From Proteobacteria bacterium UBA1148 (GTDB lineage: Bacteria; Pseudomonadota; Gammaproteobacteria; Steroidobacterales; Rariloculaceae): 40,352 bases of DNA. Below are positions 23,231 to 31,033 of this stretch, piece by piece. A model generated the notes under the pieces. It had not been told where the DNA came from. It saw only the letters and a program-made list of their open reading frames with translations, and made no database searches. Position numbers and translations under genes: made by a program. The number at the start of each line of letters is the position of its first letter. Positions within the stretch are counted from its first letter, which is position 1. Where the stretch lies: the NCBI GenBank assembly GCA_002311835.1, contig DBZY01000039.1, positions 1 through 40,352 on the forward strand. The letters are read 5' to 3'.

Positions 23231-24907
23231 ATGAGTGAATCCTTTGCAGAACTTCTAGAAGAGAGTCTTGCTAATCAGCAGATCAAACAAGGGTCTATCC
23301 TTACGGCTCTTGTTGTAGATGTAAATTCTGATGTGGTTATTGTACATGCCGGTCTGAAATCAGAGGCGGTCATTCCGGCAGACCAGTTTTTTAATGAACA
23401 AGGTGAGATTGAGGTTCAGGTTGGCGATAAAGTTGAGGTGGCTCTTGACGCCGTTGAAGATGGGTTTGGTGAGACCCGACTATCGCGAGAAAAAGCTAAA
23501 CGGGTTCGTACATGGACACGATTGGAGGAAGCGTTTGAGCAAAGCAAGGTGGTTACTGGCACTGTCAGTGGCCGCGTCCGCGGTGGTTTTACAGTTGACC
23601 TTGAACTAGTTAGGGCATTTTTGCCTGGATCTTTGGTGGATGTGCGCCCGATCCGAGACCCGGGTACTCTGGAAGGTAAGACTCTAGAATTTAAAGTCAT
23701 TAAGCTTGACCAGAAGCGGAATAATGTTGTCGTTTCTCGTCGTGCGGTGGTTGAAGAGGAGTACAGTGCTGAGCGGGATGAGCTTCTGAAGAGTCTTCAG
23801 GATGGCGCAACTCTAAAGGGCATAGTTAAGAATCTTACAGACTATGGGGCGTTCGTTGATCTTGGGGGAATCGATGGGTTGCTGCATATTACTGATATGG
23901 CTTGGAAGCGCATCAAACATCCTTCTGAAGTCCTCAATGTCGGTGATGAATTGGATGTTAAGGTTCTCAGATTTGATCGCGAACGTAGCCGCGTTTCCCT
24001 TGGCCTCAAACAATTGGGCGCAGATCCGTGGAAGGATCTTGCGAGACGTTATCCTGCCAATACAAGACTTTTTGGTAAAGTTACTAATATTGCCGATTAC
24101 GGGTGTTTTGTTGAGATTGAAGAAGGTGTCGAAGGGCTCGTTCACGTTTCCGAGATGGACTGGACGAATAAGAACGTAAGCCCCCATAAGGTAGTTCAGA
24201 TAAATGATGAAGTTGAGGTTATGGTTCTTGATATCGATGAGGAAAGACGCCGCATCTCTCTTGGATTAAAACAATGTAAATCTAATCCCTGGGCCGAGTT
24301 TGCCGAGAACTACAATAAGGGCGATAAAGTATCTGGGCAGATTAAGTCAATTACAGATTTCGGTGTCTTTATTGGGCTGCAGGGTGATATCGACGGGCTC
24401 GTGCATTTATCTGATCTGTCGTGGGAGCTAACGGGTGAAGAGGCTGTTCGCAATTACAAGAAAGGCGAGGAGTTAGACACAACTATTCTTGCAATCGATC
24501 CGGAGCGGGAGCGGATTTCACTTGGAGTGAAACAGTTAGCTGGAGATCCGTTGTCTGTGTTCGTATCTGGGAACCCTAAAGGATCTGTCGTTAAAGGGGT
24601 TGTTAAGGAGGTGGATGCAAAGGGGGCAACGATCGAATTGTCTGGCGGTGTAATCGGAAATCTTCGCGCGTCGGAGATTTCTAGGGATCGGATCGAGGAT
24701 GCGCGAACTGTCCTTAAGCTTGAGGAGGAAATCGAAGCTAAGTTTGTAGGCGTAGATCGAAAGAGCCGAGTCGTGACTCTCTCTATAAAGGAGAAGGAGG
24801 AGGGTGATGAGGCACAGGCGATCCAGAATTATAATACTGAGGCAGGTAAGCCTGCCTCTGGAACTTCGTTGGGCGACTTGCTCAAGGAGAAAATGACTTC
24901 TGAGTGA
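23231..24907 (+). CDS. rpsA: 30S ribosomal protein S1
   Basis: S1 binds mRNA at the ribosome and is required for initiation on many transcripts. The 558 residues hold six S1/OB repeats at about 21-87, 105-171, 192-260, 277-347, 364-434 and 451-520. Repeated signatures such as DYGAFVDLGGIDGLLHITDM, DYGCFVEIEEGVEGLVHVSEM and DFGVFIGLQ mark the central domains. Length matches E. coli S1 (557). The two N-terminal repeats are the divergent ribosome-binding ones. The 93-base gap from cmk contains the hairpin noted separately and a TATGAT (23160-23165) that could be a -10. ihfB follows by 33 bases, as in E. coli and Pseudomonas. Confidence 0.98.
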   Translation: MSESFAELLEESLANQQIKQGSILTALVVDVNSDVVIVHAGLKSEAVIPADQFFNEQGEIEVQVGDKVEVALDAVEDGFGETRLSREKAKRVRTWTRLEEAFEQSKVVTGTVSGRVRGGFTVDLELVRAFLPGSLVDVRPIRDPGTLEGKTLEFKVIKLDQKRNNVVVSRRAVVEEEYSAERDELLKSLQDGATLKGIVKNLTDYGAFVDLGGIDGLLHITDMAWKRIKHPSEVLNVGDELDVKVLRFDRERSRVSLGLKQLGADPWKDLARRYPANTRLFGKVTNIADYGCFVEIEEGVEGLVHVSEMDWTNKNVSPHKVVQINDEVEVMVLDIDEERRRISLGLKQCKSNPWAEFAENYNKGDKVSGQIKSITDFGVFIGLQGDIDGLVHLSDLSWELTGEEAVRNYKKGEELDTTILAIDPERERISLGVKQLAGDPLSVFVSGNPKGSVVKGVVKEVDAKGATIELSGGVIGNLRASEISRDRIEDARTVLKLEEEIEAKFVGVDRKSRVVTLSIKEKEEGDEAQAIQNYNTEAGKPASGTSLGDLLKEKMTSE

Positions 24908-24940
24908 TCTCCTGCTGGTATTAAACTAAGGTGTGCTGCG

Positions 24941-25243
24941 ATGACAAAGTCTGAGTTAATTGAGAATATCGCCCGCAAGCAAAAACATTTACCTGCCAAA
25001 GATGTAGAGCTTGCCGTTAAATATTTTTTAGAGCTTATGAGCGAGTCGCTTGCCAATGGGGAGCGAATTGAGATTCGAGGATTTGGGAGTTTCTCCTTAC
25101 ATTATCGTCCGCCCCGCATGGGGCGGAATCCAAAAACCGGTGAGGCAGTAGCCTTAGCCGGTAAATATGTCCCCCATTTCAAACCAGGCAAGGACTTGAG
25201 GGGACGCGTGAACAACGGCCGTCATTTGCCTATTTGTAACTAA
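24941..25243 (+). CDS. ihfB: Integration host factor subunit beta
   Basis: The 100-residue beta subunit of the DNA-bending heterodimer IHF. It has the HU/IHF fold with IRGFGSFSLHYRPPRMGRNP (about 46-65), including the proline at the tip of the arm that intercalates DNA, and the ending GKYVPHFKPGKDLRGRVN. The VPHFKPGK signature separates IhfB from HU. It follows rpsA as usual. A bulged hairpin that could terminate or attenuate transcription sits 42 bases after its stop. IhfA would be encoded elsewhere. Confidence 0.97.
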   Translation: MTKSELIENIARKQKHLPAKDVELAVKYFLELMSESLANGERIEIRGFGSFSLHYRPPRMGRNPKTGEAVALAGKYVPHFKPGKDLRGRVNNGRHLPICN

Positions 25244-25284
25244 CTACGGCTGATTCGTTTCGCGCCCACAACTGCTCTTCCTGG

Positions 25285-25320
25285 AAGCTTAGGGCTTAGG
25301 TTTGGTGCCCTAGCTTTCTT
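25285..25320 (+). terminator. hairpin after ihfB, possible terminator or attenuator
   Basis: The arms AAGCTTAGGGC (25285-25295) and GCCCTAGCTT (25307-25316) pair over ten base pairs with one bulged T, around an 11-base loop. The tail TCTTGCC is only weakly T-rich. This would separate rpsA-ihfB from lapA-lapB, perhaps incompletely. Confidence 0.55.
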
Positions 25321-25338
25321 GCCAAAAAGGATGAAGAT

Positions 25339-25644
25339 TTGGCGACGGTACGAAAGATTTTTCTATTTCTATCGCTTCTACTGATTGCTTTTTTGGCAGC
25401 AGTTTTTGCCTATAACAATCCTGGCAATATTACGATCGATGTGGGGTTTGATAGGTTCGAGGAAGTCTCAGTTTCGCTTGCATTCGCGATATCTTTCGCG
25501 GTCGGTTGGCTGTTTGGCCTGCTGACGGTAGGTATTGCCATTGTGAGAATAACCAACGAGCGGAGGCGCTTGCGCAGGAATCTCAAACTTGCCGAAGCTG
25601 AGGTGAGTAGCCTACGCAGCCTTCCGCTGCACGATGCCAACTGA
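25339..25644 (+). CDS. lapA: LapA family (DUF1049) inner-membrane protein
   Basis: A 101-residue inner-membrane protein with two hydrophobic segments (about 6-22 and 44-68) and a basic C-terminal helix. Family features are AYNNPGNITIDVGFD between the segments and AFAISFAVGWLFGLLTVG. LapA (YciS) works with LapB in control of LPS assembly and LpxC turnover. The start is a TTG at 25339, preceded by AAGGA at 25326-25330 with an eight-base spacer; no in-frame ATG fits. Its last 11 bases overlap lapB. Confidence 0.88.
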   Translation: MATVRKIFLFLSLLLIAFLAAVFAYNNPGNITIDVGFDRFEEVSVSLAFAISFAVGWLFGLLTVGIAIVRITNERRRLRRNLKLAEAEVSSLRSLPLHDAN

Positions 25645-26818
25645 AGCCACGTTTCTGCTGGCCGGGCTATTTGTTGTTGCTGCTGCGACCGGGTGGGCAT
25701 TTGCAAAATTCTCCAACTTTAGACGGGATGATTCGCCATCGGACCCTGTAAGTTCGGACTACCTGCGTGGTCTAAATTTTGTGCTTAATCGCCAGACCGA
25801 TGAGGCTTTAGAGCTATTTGTACGCATGGCGAAAGTTGATGACGATACTTTAGAAACGCATTTTGCTCTGGGGCATCTCTTTCGGCGGAGAGGTGAAGTA
25901 GATCGGGCAATTCGTGTTCATCAGAATCTACTTGCGCGACCAAATCTTAGTGAGGACCAACGTCATCAGGCATTGTTTTCTTTGGCACAGGATTTTTTAA
26001 GTGCAGGATTATTTGATCGAGCAGAAAAGCTTTTTTCTGAACTCGGCACAAGCCCTGGGTTGGGGGAAGCAGCACTAAAGAATCTCGTTGATATCTATGA
26101 GAGCCAGAGCGATTGGATGAAGGCGATTGAGACACATCGAGAGTTGGAGGTACTTAGCGGTGAGAAATCCACAGAAATCGCTCACTATTACTGTGAACTG
26201 GCTGAACGAGCTCGACTAGACGGTGATCTTGATCTTGCGCGACGATATCTAAAAAGTTCGGTCCGAAGTGCGACTGGTGCATTCCGAGGCACTCTAATTA
26301 GGGCAGCAATAGCCCAGGAGGAGGGGGACTATGCGCAAGCCCTTCGTCTTTACGAGCAGATTCTGGAGGCCGACTATCGTCTAATGGTTGAGGTTCTTCC
26401 AGAGCTTATAATTTGCTATCAAACAGCGGGACGAGAGGTGGAACTTGAGAACTATCTTCAGGAACTAATCAGCAAAGATACGTCTCTAAAACATGCAATT
26501 GCCTATGCTGCGATTTTGGGCGAAGTATCTGGGCTGAATGTTATCGAAACTTGTATCGAGGAGTTCGTCTTAAAGGATAAAATATTCGCATCTTTTATTG
26601 ATGAAGAGTATATGGCTAGCCTTTTACCAGAAGAGCGGCAGGCGGCGATTCAAAGAATCGCAAACGGATTAAGGAGCTTGGCAGCATCAGGTGCTCGGTA
26701 CCGATGCACTACTTGCGGGTATAACAGTCAGAAGTTGCTCTGGCACTGCCCAAGTTGCAAGTCATGGGAAAGTATTCGGCCGTTACAAAGATTTCAATTT
26801 GAAAATCCGAGCGCCTAA
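25634..26818 (+). CDS. lapB: Lipopolysaccharide assembly protein LapB
   Basis: LapB (YciM) promotes FtsH-dependent degradation of LpxC and couples LPS synthesis to transport. The 394-residue protein has an N-terminal membrane anchor (about 5-25), the conserved SSDYLRGLNFVLNRQTDEALELF start of a TPR array, about six TPR-like repeats to residue 330, and a C-terminal rubredoxin-type metal site with C358, C361, C372 and C375. All four cysteines are present, so the metal knuckle should be functional. It overlaps lapA and is followed 28 bases later by galU, giving an LPS/envelope-sugar group. Confidence 0.95.
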   Translation: MPTEATFLLAGLFVVAAATGWAFAKFSNFRRDDSPSDPVSSDYLRGLNFVLNRQTDEALELFVRMAKVDDDTLETHFALGHLFRRRGEVDRAIRVHQNLLARPNLSEDQRHQALFSLAQDFLSAGLFDRAEKLFSELGTSPGLGEAALKNLVDIYESQSDWMKAIETHRELEVLSGEKSTEIAHYYCELAERARLDGDLDLARRYLKSSVRSATGAFRGTLIRAAIAQEEGDYAQALRLYEQILEADYRLMVEVLPELIICYQTAGREVELENYLQELISKDTSLKHAIAYAAILGEVSGLNVIETCIEEFVLKDKIFASFIDEEYMASLLPEERQAAIQRIANGLRSLAASGARYRCTTCGYNSQKLLWHCPSCKSWESIRPLQRFQFENPSA

Positions 26819-26835
26819 TCTGGTTGCGTGATTGT

Positions 26836-26841
26836 AGGAGG
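26836..26841 (+). promoter_or_regulatory. strong Shine-Dalgarno supporting a TTG start for galU
   Basis: AGGAGG lies five bases before the TTG at 26847. No ATG in the galU frame is close enough, so the TTG is the likely start. Confidence 0.75.
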
Positions 26842-26846
26842 ACTTT

Positions 26847-27725
26847 TTGAGCTTAAAAATACGTGTTGCCGTTTTTCCTGTCGCTGGTCGCGGCACGCGA
26901 TTCTTGCCTGCGACGAAAGCCTTTCCTAAGGAGATGTTTCCGATAGTCGACAAGCCTCTCATCCAGTACGCGGTAGAGGAAGCTGTAGCGGCGGGCGCTG
27001 AAAAACTCATCTTCGTAACCTGTGCATCGAAGAGCGTCATTGAAGATCATTTTGATAGTGATTCAGAGTTGGAGCGCGAACTTAGAGAGTCAGGAAAAAT
27101 AGAGCTGCTAGCTTCGGTTAAGGAAATCGTGCCGTCCACGGTAGCCTGCATTTATATTCAACAAGAGATACCGCTTGGCCTAGGCCATGCCGTTCTTTGT
27201 GCGCGTCCGGCAGTGGGGGATGAACCATTCTTCGTGCACTTGGTCGATGATCTAATTTATAGTCAGACGCCTTGTCTAGAGCAGATGAGACGCTGCTATG
27301 AGTATCATGGGAGTAGTGTGCTTGCAGTGGAGGCGGTACTAGCAGATCAGACTGCAGATTATGGAATTATTGCAACGGAGGAGGAGGGTCTTGGTCTGAG
27401 TCGAGTAATAAGTATCGTCGAGAAGCCAAATCCTGAAGACGCTCCTTCCAATCTTGCTGTCGTTGGCCGCTATGTCTTGACGCCCACGATTTTCGATAAG
27501 TTATCAGCCACTGATAGAGGAGTCAATAATGAAATTCAGTTGACTGATGCGATTGCTAATTTGATTGTGGACGAACCAGTGTACGCATTGCTGTTTGAAG
27601 GCTTGCGTTACGATTGCGGCAATAAGCTTGGTTACTTGAAGGCCTCTATTGAATACGGTTTGCGTCATCCAGATCTCAGTGAGGCATTCACTGCCTATCT
27701 TGCGGGGCTTAATAAAGAGTCTTAG
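26847..27725 (+). CDS. galU: UTP-glucose-1-phosphate uridylyltransferase
   Basis: GalU makes UDP-glucose from glucose 1-phosphate and UTP for LPS, exopolysaccharide and trehalose synthesis. 292 residues from a TTG start with a strong Shine-Dalgarno. The nucleotidyltransferase motif VFPVAGRGTRFLPATKAFPK (7-26) and FPIVDKPLIQYAVEEA are diagnostic. HLVDDLIY (metal and nucleotide binding), VEKPNPEDAPSNLAVVGRY and ENQLTDAI-like NEIQLTDAI also fit. It closes the core-gene block: 12 bases after its stop a convergent gene of unrelated accessory metabolism ends. Confidence 0.97.
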   Translation: MSLKIRVAVFPVAGRGTRFLPATKAFPKEMFPIVDKPLIQYAVEEAVAAGAEKLIFVTCASKSVIEDHFDSDSELERELRESGKIELLASVKEIVPSTVACIYIQQEIPLGLGHAVLCARPAVGDEPFFVHLVDDLIYSQTPCLEQMRRCYEYHGSSVLAVEAVLADQTADYGIIATEEEGLGLSRVISIVEKPNPEDAPSNLAVVGRYVLTPTIFDKLSATDRGVNNEIQLTDAIANLIVDEPVYALLFEGLRYDCGNKLGYLKASIEYGLRHPDLSEAFTAYLAGLNKES

Positions 27726-27737
27726 GGAAAGCGGGTA

Positions 27738-28937
27738 CTAGCGCACTAAATAGCTACGATTAATAGCAGCAAGGGTAGTGGTTCCTGCCTGTTGCATCAT
27801 CATAATTAGCTCACGTCTCAGCAAGTCTAAAATAGTTTCGATCCCCTCCTGGCCAAACGAACTCAGACCCCACAGGTAGGGGCGCCCTATGCAGACCGCA
27901 TCTGCCCCAATGGCTAGCGCTTTAAATATGTCCACGCCTCGGCGAAATCCACCGTCCACAAGGACAGGTATTCGCCCTCCAACGGTATCGACAACTTCTG
28001 GTAGGGATTCAATTGTGCCCCGTCCACTGTTTTCTGCCCTTCCACCGTGATTGGAAACGATGAGCCCGTCGACGCCATGTTCAAGCGCAAGTCTAGAATC
28101 TTCTTTAGTGACAATGCCCTTCAATAGGAGTTTTGTTGATGTGGACTCTCGAAGCCGATCCACAAAATCCCAGTCTAAGTTTCTGGCTCTCGTGGCCGAG
28201 AGTTCACTGGTGTCAATATTATCAAACATAGGGCGTTTCTTGATTGAGTTTTCAAAACCAGGTACATGGCACGCTAAGCATTCCTCGTTCGTGTTCCGTC
28301 GGAAGCGAGCAAGAGCTTCTCGATTACTGGCGGGCAAGTCTACAGTGACAGCGATAGCAGGGCATCCCGCTGACTCGGCTCGTCTGACCAATCTTTCTGT
28401 AACCTCCCAGCTCTCGGTTGGGTAGAGTTGGAACCATACTGGAGCTCCGCGAGCAGTATTAACGTCCTCAACTGCGAACGAACTGACCGTCGACATGATC
28501 TGCAGACAATCTTGAGAGCCAGAAGCTCGTGCTGTTGCGATTTCGCCTTCTGGGTGGAAGGCTTTCTGAGTCCCACAAGGTGCGATGACTATTGGGGATG
28601 CATGCGACGTGCCAAAAAGTTCGAGACGAGTATCTACTTCGCGAACGTCGACTAATCGTCGCACTCGTAGCTGTATTTTCTGGAAACCTGAGCGATTTGC
28701 TGCGATTGTTGACCCGTCATCCACCCCAGAAGCCATGTACGTGTAATGGGCTAGGGTCAGGTTTTGTCGCGCAACCGGCTCGAAATCGAAAATGTTTACA
28801 GCTTCACTAGGGTCCGTAATTAGGGTATTTGTTGCCGTAAAATCAAATTGTCCGAGTGCGCGTGGTATGGCGCCTAGCAGCGGACTGGTAGCTAGATAAC
28901 GGATAAATGCTCGTCTTGACGCTTGCGTAGAGTTCAT
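27738..28937 (-). CDS. Tat-exported FMN-dependent 2-hydroxyacid dehydrogenase with CxxCH motif
   Basis: A 399-residue member of the lactate oxidase / glycolate oxidase / mandelate dehydrogenase family, which oxidises 2-hydroxyacids with FMN. The active site includes K273, His297 and Arg300 in VSNHGGR, and the FMN-binding PVLVDGGFRRGVDIFKALAIGA. The N-terminus SRRAFIR (Arg8-Arg9) plus a short hydrophobic stretch resembles a Tat signal. In the loop after VTVDLPASNRE there is CLACH (220-224), a c-type heme attachment motif not typical of the family. I use ATG 28937, since AGGTGA lies five bases upstream; GTG 28946 is an alternative. It follows the CoA-transferase gene by nine bases. Substrate is unknown. 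Confidence 0.85.
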   Translation of the reverse strand: MNSTQASRRAFIRYLATSPLLGAIPRALGQFDFTATNTLITDPSEAVNIFDFEPVARQNLTLAHYTYMASGVDDGSTIAANRSGFQKIQLRVRRLVDVREVDTRLELFGTSHASPIVIAPCGTQKAFHPEGEIATARASGSQDCLQIMSTVSSFAVEDVNTARGAPVWFQLYPTESWEVTERLVRRAESAGCPAIAVTVDLPASNREALARFRRNTNEECLACHVPGFENSIKKRPMFDNIDTSELSATRARNLDWDFVDRLRESTSTKLLLKGIVTKEDSRLALEHGVDGLIVSNHGGRAENSGRGTIESLPEVVDTVGGRIPVLVDGGFRRGVDIFKALAIGADAVCIGRPYLWGLSSFGQEGIETILDLLRRELIMMMQQAGTTTLAAINRSYLVR

Positions 28938-28942
28938 CGGTA

Positions 28943-28948
28943 TCACCT
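28943..28948 (-). promoter_or_regulatory. Shine-Dalgarno fixing the hydroxyacid dehydrogenase start
   Basis: On the minus strand AGGTGA lies five bases before ATG 28937 and overlaps the stop codon of the upstream CoA-transferase gene. It favours ATG 28937 over GTG 28946 and suggests coupled translation. Confidence 0.6.
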
Positions 28949-30125
28949 AAGCATCTTTCAATTTGAATTCAGCTCGAATTTGTTCATTGTGTTCGCCGAG
29001 TAGGGGCGGGTATTTACGATAGGTGGGCCCATTCTCCGATAGATTAATGGGGTTCCCAATAGATTTCACGATCCCTAGTAGGGGGTGTTCTAGTTCAACC
29101 ACCATTTTTCGAGAAAGAATGTGTTCATCAGTTAATGTGTGGTCAGGAAAGTTTATTGGCCCCGCTGGAATACCGCAGCCGACAAAAAGTTTCACCCAGG
29201 TATCAGCATCTTTTGTAAGTAGTTTTTCTTCGAGCTGAGGGATCAACTCATCGCGATGTTCATTTCGAGCCGCATTTGTCTTGAATCTAGGGTCCTCCAC
29301 AATTGTTTTATCCAGGTTTAGCGCACTGCAGAATCGTTCCCATAAACGCTCGGTACCGACGGCGATGATGATCATTTTGTCCCGTGTCCGTATAGGTTGG
29401 TAGGGTGTTACTGTTGGGTGAATGTTACCCAGGCGCTGAGGCCGATCATTGGTTGCGAAGTAGCTACCTCCAATGTTTGCGAGCCAGGTAGTTTGTGAGT
29501 CCACTAGCGAGATATCGATAAATTGCCCACGTCCTGAGCCTTCCTTACCCGCATCTCGAGTATACAGAGCCGTTAGGATCCCTATGACTGTATAGATGCC
29601 AGCGGTAATATCAGCCATGGGCGTAGGAAATCGGATAGGGCCACCTTCCTTATCACCCGTGAGGGCCATTAGGCCAGCCTCTCCTTGGGCAATGATATCG
29701 TACCCCCCTCGGTTTGCTTTAGGCCCTGTATGTCCATAACCGCTGATGGCTGCATAGACTAGTCTGGAATTTAAGCCCTGTAGAGTATTGGGATCGATTC
29801 GTGCGCGTAGGAGGGAAGCCATTCGGGGGATGTTAGTGATAAAGACGTCCGCACTTTCGATCAGATGGTAAAATAACGAGAGATCATCAGGATCCTTGAT
29901 ATCAAGTTCTAGACTGCGTTTGTTACGGTTCACAGAGAGAAAGTACGCACTCTCTCCGTTGAGAAATGGCGGTCCCCAGCCACGGGATTGATCACCAATC
30001 TCTGGGCGCTCGATCTTGATGACATCCGCTCCCAGGTCCCCAAGTAGCATACTGCAATAGGGGCCGGCGAGTGCTTCGGTCATTTCAATAATACGGATAT
30101 TTTTTAGTGCTGCTTGGGCGGTCAA
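28947..30125 (-). CDS. CaiB/BaiF (class III) CoA-transferase
   Basis: A 392-residue class III CoA-transferase that moves CoA between carboxylic acids through an aspartyl-CoA intermediate. Evidence: the start LKNIRIIEMTEALAGPYCSM, GDLGADVIKIERPEIGD, FLSVNRNKRSLELDIK, and catalytic Asp172 in PMADITAGIYTVIGILTAL. I place the start at TTG 30125, because AGAGGA lies seven bases upstream on this strand and the family N-terminus begins just after it. An upstream in-frame TTG at 30194 would add 23 unconserved residues. It is the first gene of a pair with the FMN dehydrogenase and diverges from the aldolase gene. Formyl-CoA, succinyl-CoA or mesaconyl-CoA type specificity cannot be read from sequence. 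Confidence 0.9.
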   Translation of the reverse strand: MTAQAALKNIRIIEMTEALAGPYCSMLLGDLGADVIKIERPEIGDQSRGWGPPFLNGESAYFLSVNRNKRSLELDIKDPDDLSLFYHLIESADVFITNIPRMASLLRARIDPNTLQGLNSRLVYAAISGYGHTGPKANRGGYDIIAQGEAGLMALTGDKEGGPIRFPTPMADITAGIYTVIGILTALYTRDAGKEGSGRGQFIDISLVDSQTTWLANIGGSYFATNDRPQRLGNIHPTVTPYQPIRTRDKMIIIAVGTERLWERFCSALNLDKTIVEDPRFKTNAARNEHRDELIPQLEEKLLTKDADTWVKLFVGCGIPAGPINFPDHTLTDEHILSRKMVVELEHPLLGIVKSIGNPINLSENGPTYRKYPPLLGEHNEQIRAEFKLKDA

Positions 30126-30132
30126 AAAGACA

Positions 30133-30138
30133 TCCTCT
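30133..30138 (-). promoter_or_regulatory. Shine-Dalgarno fixing a TTG start for the CoA-transferase
   Basis: AGAGGA on the minus strand ends seven bases before TTG 30125. This makes TTG 30125 more likely than the in-frame TTG 69 bases further upstream. Confidence 0.6.
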
Positions 30139-30250
30139 ATTCTTGGAGCGGCGACTCTAGCGTGGATGCTCCGGGACCACAATGACAGTGCCAAAGTGTT
30201 GCATTAAGCTTCGTTAGGTAATTTCCGCAGATGGACATAGGAGAGAGGAT

Positions 30251-30958
30251 GTGAAAAACATTGCGGTGCGTAATATCAAGCGCGCTGACACTAGTGTGAT
30301 CAAGGGTTTGGAGGGACAGGGCACAGCAACCGTGCATGAAGCGCAGCAGCGGACTGGCCTGATGCAACCTTACATGAGACCGATCTATGCTGGTGCGCGT
30401 ATTGCTGGTAGCGCTGTTACTGCTCTGGCGCACCCGGGTGATAATTGGATGCTGCATGTGATACCTGAGCTTTGTAAGGAGGGCGATATTGCAGTGATTG
30501 GTCTTAGTGCGGAGAATTCTGATGGCATGTTTGGTGATTTGCTGGCAACGTCGTATCGAGCTCAGGGCATTATTGGGCTTGTGATCGATGCGGGCTGTCG
30601 CGATGTTAAAGATCTAACTGCAATGGCTTTCCCCGTTTGGAGCCGCGCAATTTCTGCGAAGGGGACAGTTAAAGCAACGGCTGGTTCAGTGAATGTGCCT
30701 ATCACCTGTGGTGGTGCTCACGTTAATCCGGGCGATGTCATAGTCGCCGATGATGACGGCGTGGTAGTGGTGCCATACGCACGCGCTGCTGAAATTTATG
30801 AAGCAGGGAAAGTGCGAGAAGAAAATGAGAAAAGCAAGCGTCAACGATTAGCGGCAGGTGAGCTAAGCTTAGATATATATGAAATGCGTGAGCCGTTAGA
30901 ACAAGCTGGTCTTGTCTATGTCGATAACTCCAGCGAGGTGGAGTACGAAGGGCAGTGA
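30251..30958 (+). CDS. RraA-like aldolase, LigK/GalC type (4-carboxy-4-hydroxy-2-oxoadipate aldolase family)
   Basis: A 235-residue class II aldolase of the RraA/HMG-aldolase group. It shows GQGTATVHEAQQRTGL (about 22-37), PYMRPIYAGARIAGSAVTALA, DNWMLHV, GDLLATSYRAQGIIGLVID and Asp113, Arg117 and Asp118 in DAGCRD, the substrate and metal site. These features match LigK/GalC-type enzymes that split 4-carboxy-4-hydroxy-2-oxoadipate or 4-hydroxy-4-methyl-2-oxoglutarate to pyruvate and a second oxoacid, and decarboxylate oxaloacetate. GTG start, with AGGAG (30239-30243) seven bases upstream. No protocatechuate 4,5-dioxygenase or gallate genes are nearby, so the pathway is open. It is divergent from the CoA-transferase pair. 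Confidence 0.85.
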   Translation: MKNIAVRNIKRADTSVIKGLEGQGTATVHEAQQRTGLMQPYMRPIYAGARIAGSAVTALAHPGDNWMLHVIPELCKEGDIAVIGLSAENSDGMFGDLLATSYRAQGIIGLVIDAGCRDVKDLTAMAFPVWSRAISAKGTVKATAGSVNVPITCGGAHVNPGDVIVADDDGVVVVPYARAAEIYEAGKVREENEKSKRQRLAAGELSLDIYEMREPLEQAGLVYVDNSSEVEYEGQ

Positions 30959-30983
30959 GTTTAGGTGTAGTTAGTATTTACGG

Positions 30984-31012
30984 TTGACACTGCTGAGTAC
31001 ACAATAGATATT
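30984..31012 (+). promoter_or_regulatory. sigma70 promoter of the secreted-protein operon
   Basis: A perfect TTGACA (30984-30989) is followed after 17 bases by GATATT (31007-31012, 4 of 6), with an overlapping TAGATA two bases earlier. It lies just before the gene starting at 31034, giving a leader of about 15 bases that holds AAGGAG. Confidence 0.6.
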
Positions 31013-31033
31013 CGCTCAGATTAGATAAGGAGA

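Noticed and set aside
23844..24187. Pair of over-100-codon frames, on both strands, inside rpsA
   Set aside because: Both are shadows of the S1 repeat region; no ribosome site and no recognisable motif.
28051..28425. 124-codon plus-strand frame opposite the FMN dehydrogenase gene
   Set aside because: Serine-rich antisense shadow of the conserved barrel; no support as a gene.
30126..30194. Longer N-terminus for the CoA-transferase from TTG 30194
   Set aside because: The 23 extra residues are unlike family N-termini, and a good Shine-Dalgarno sits before TTG 30125.
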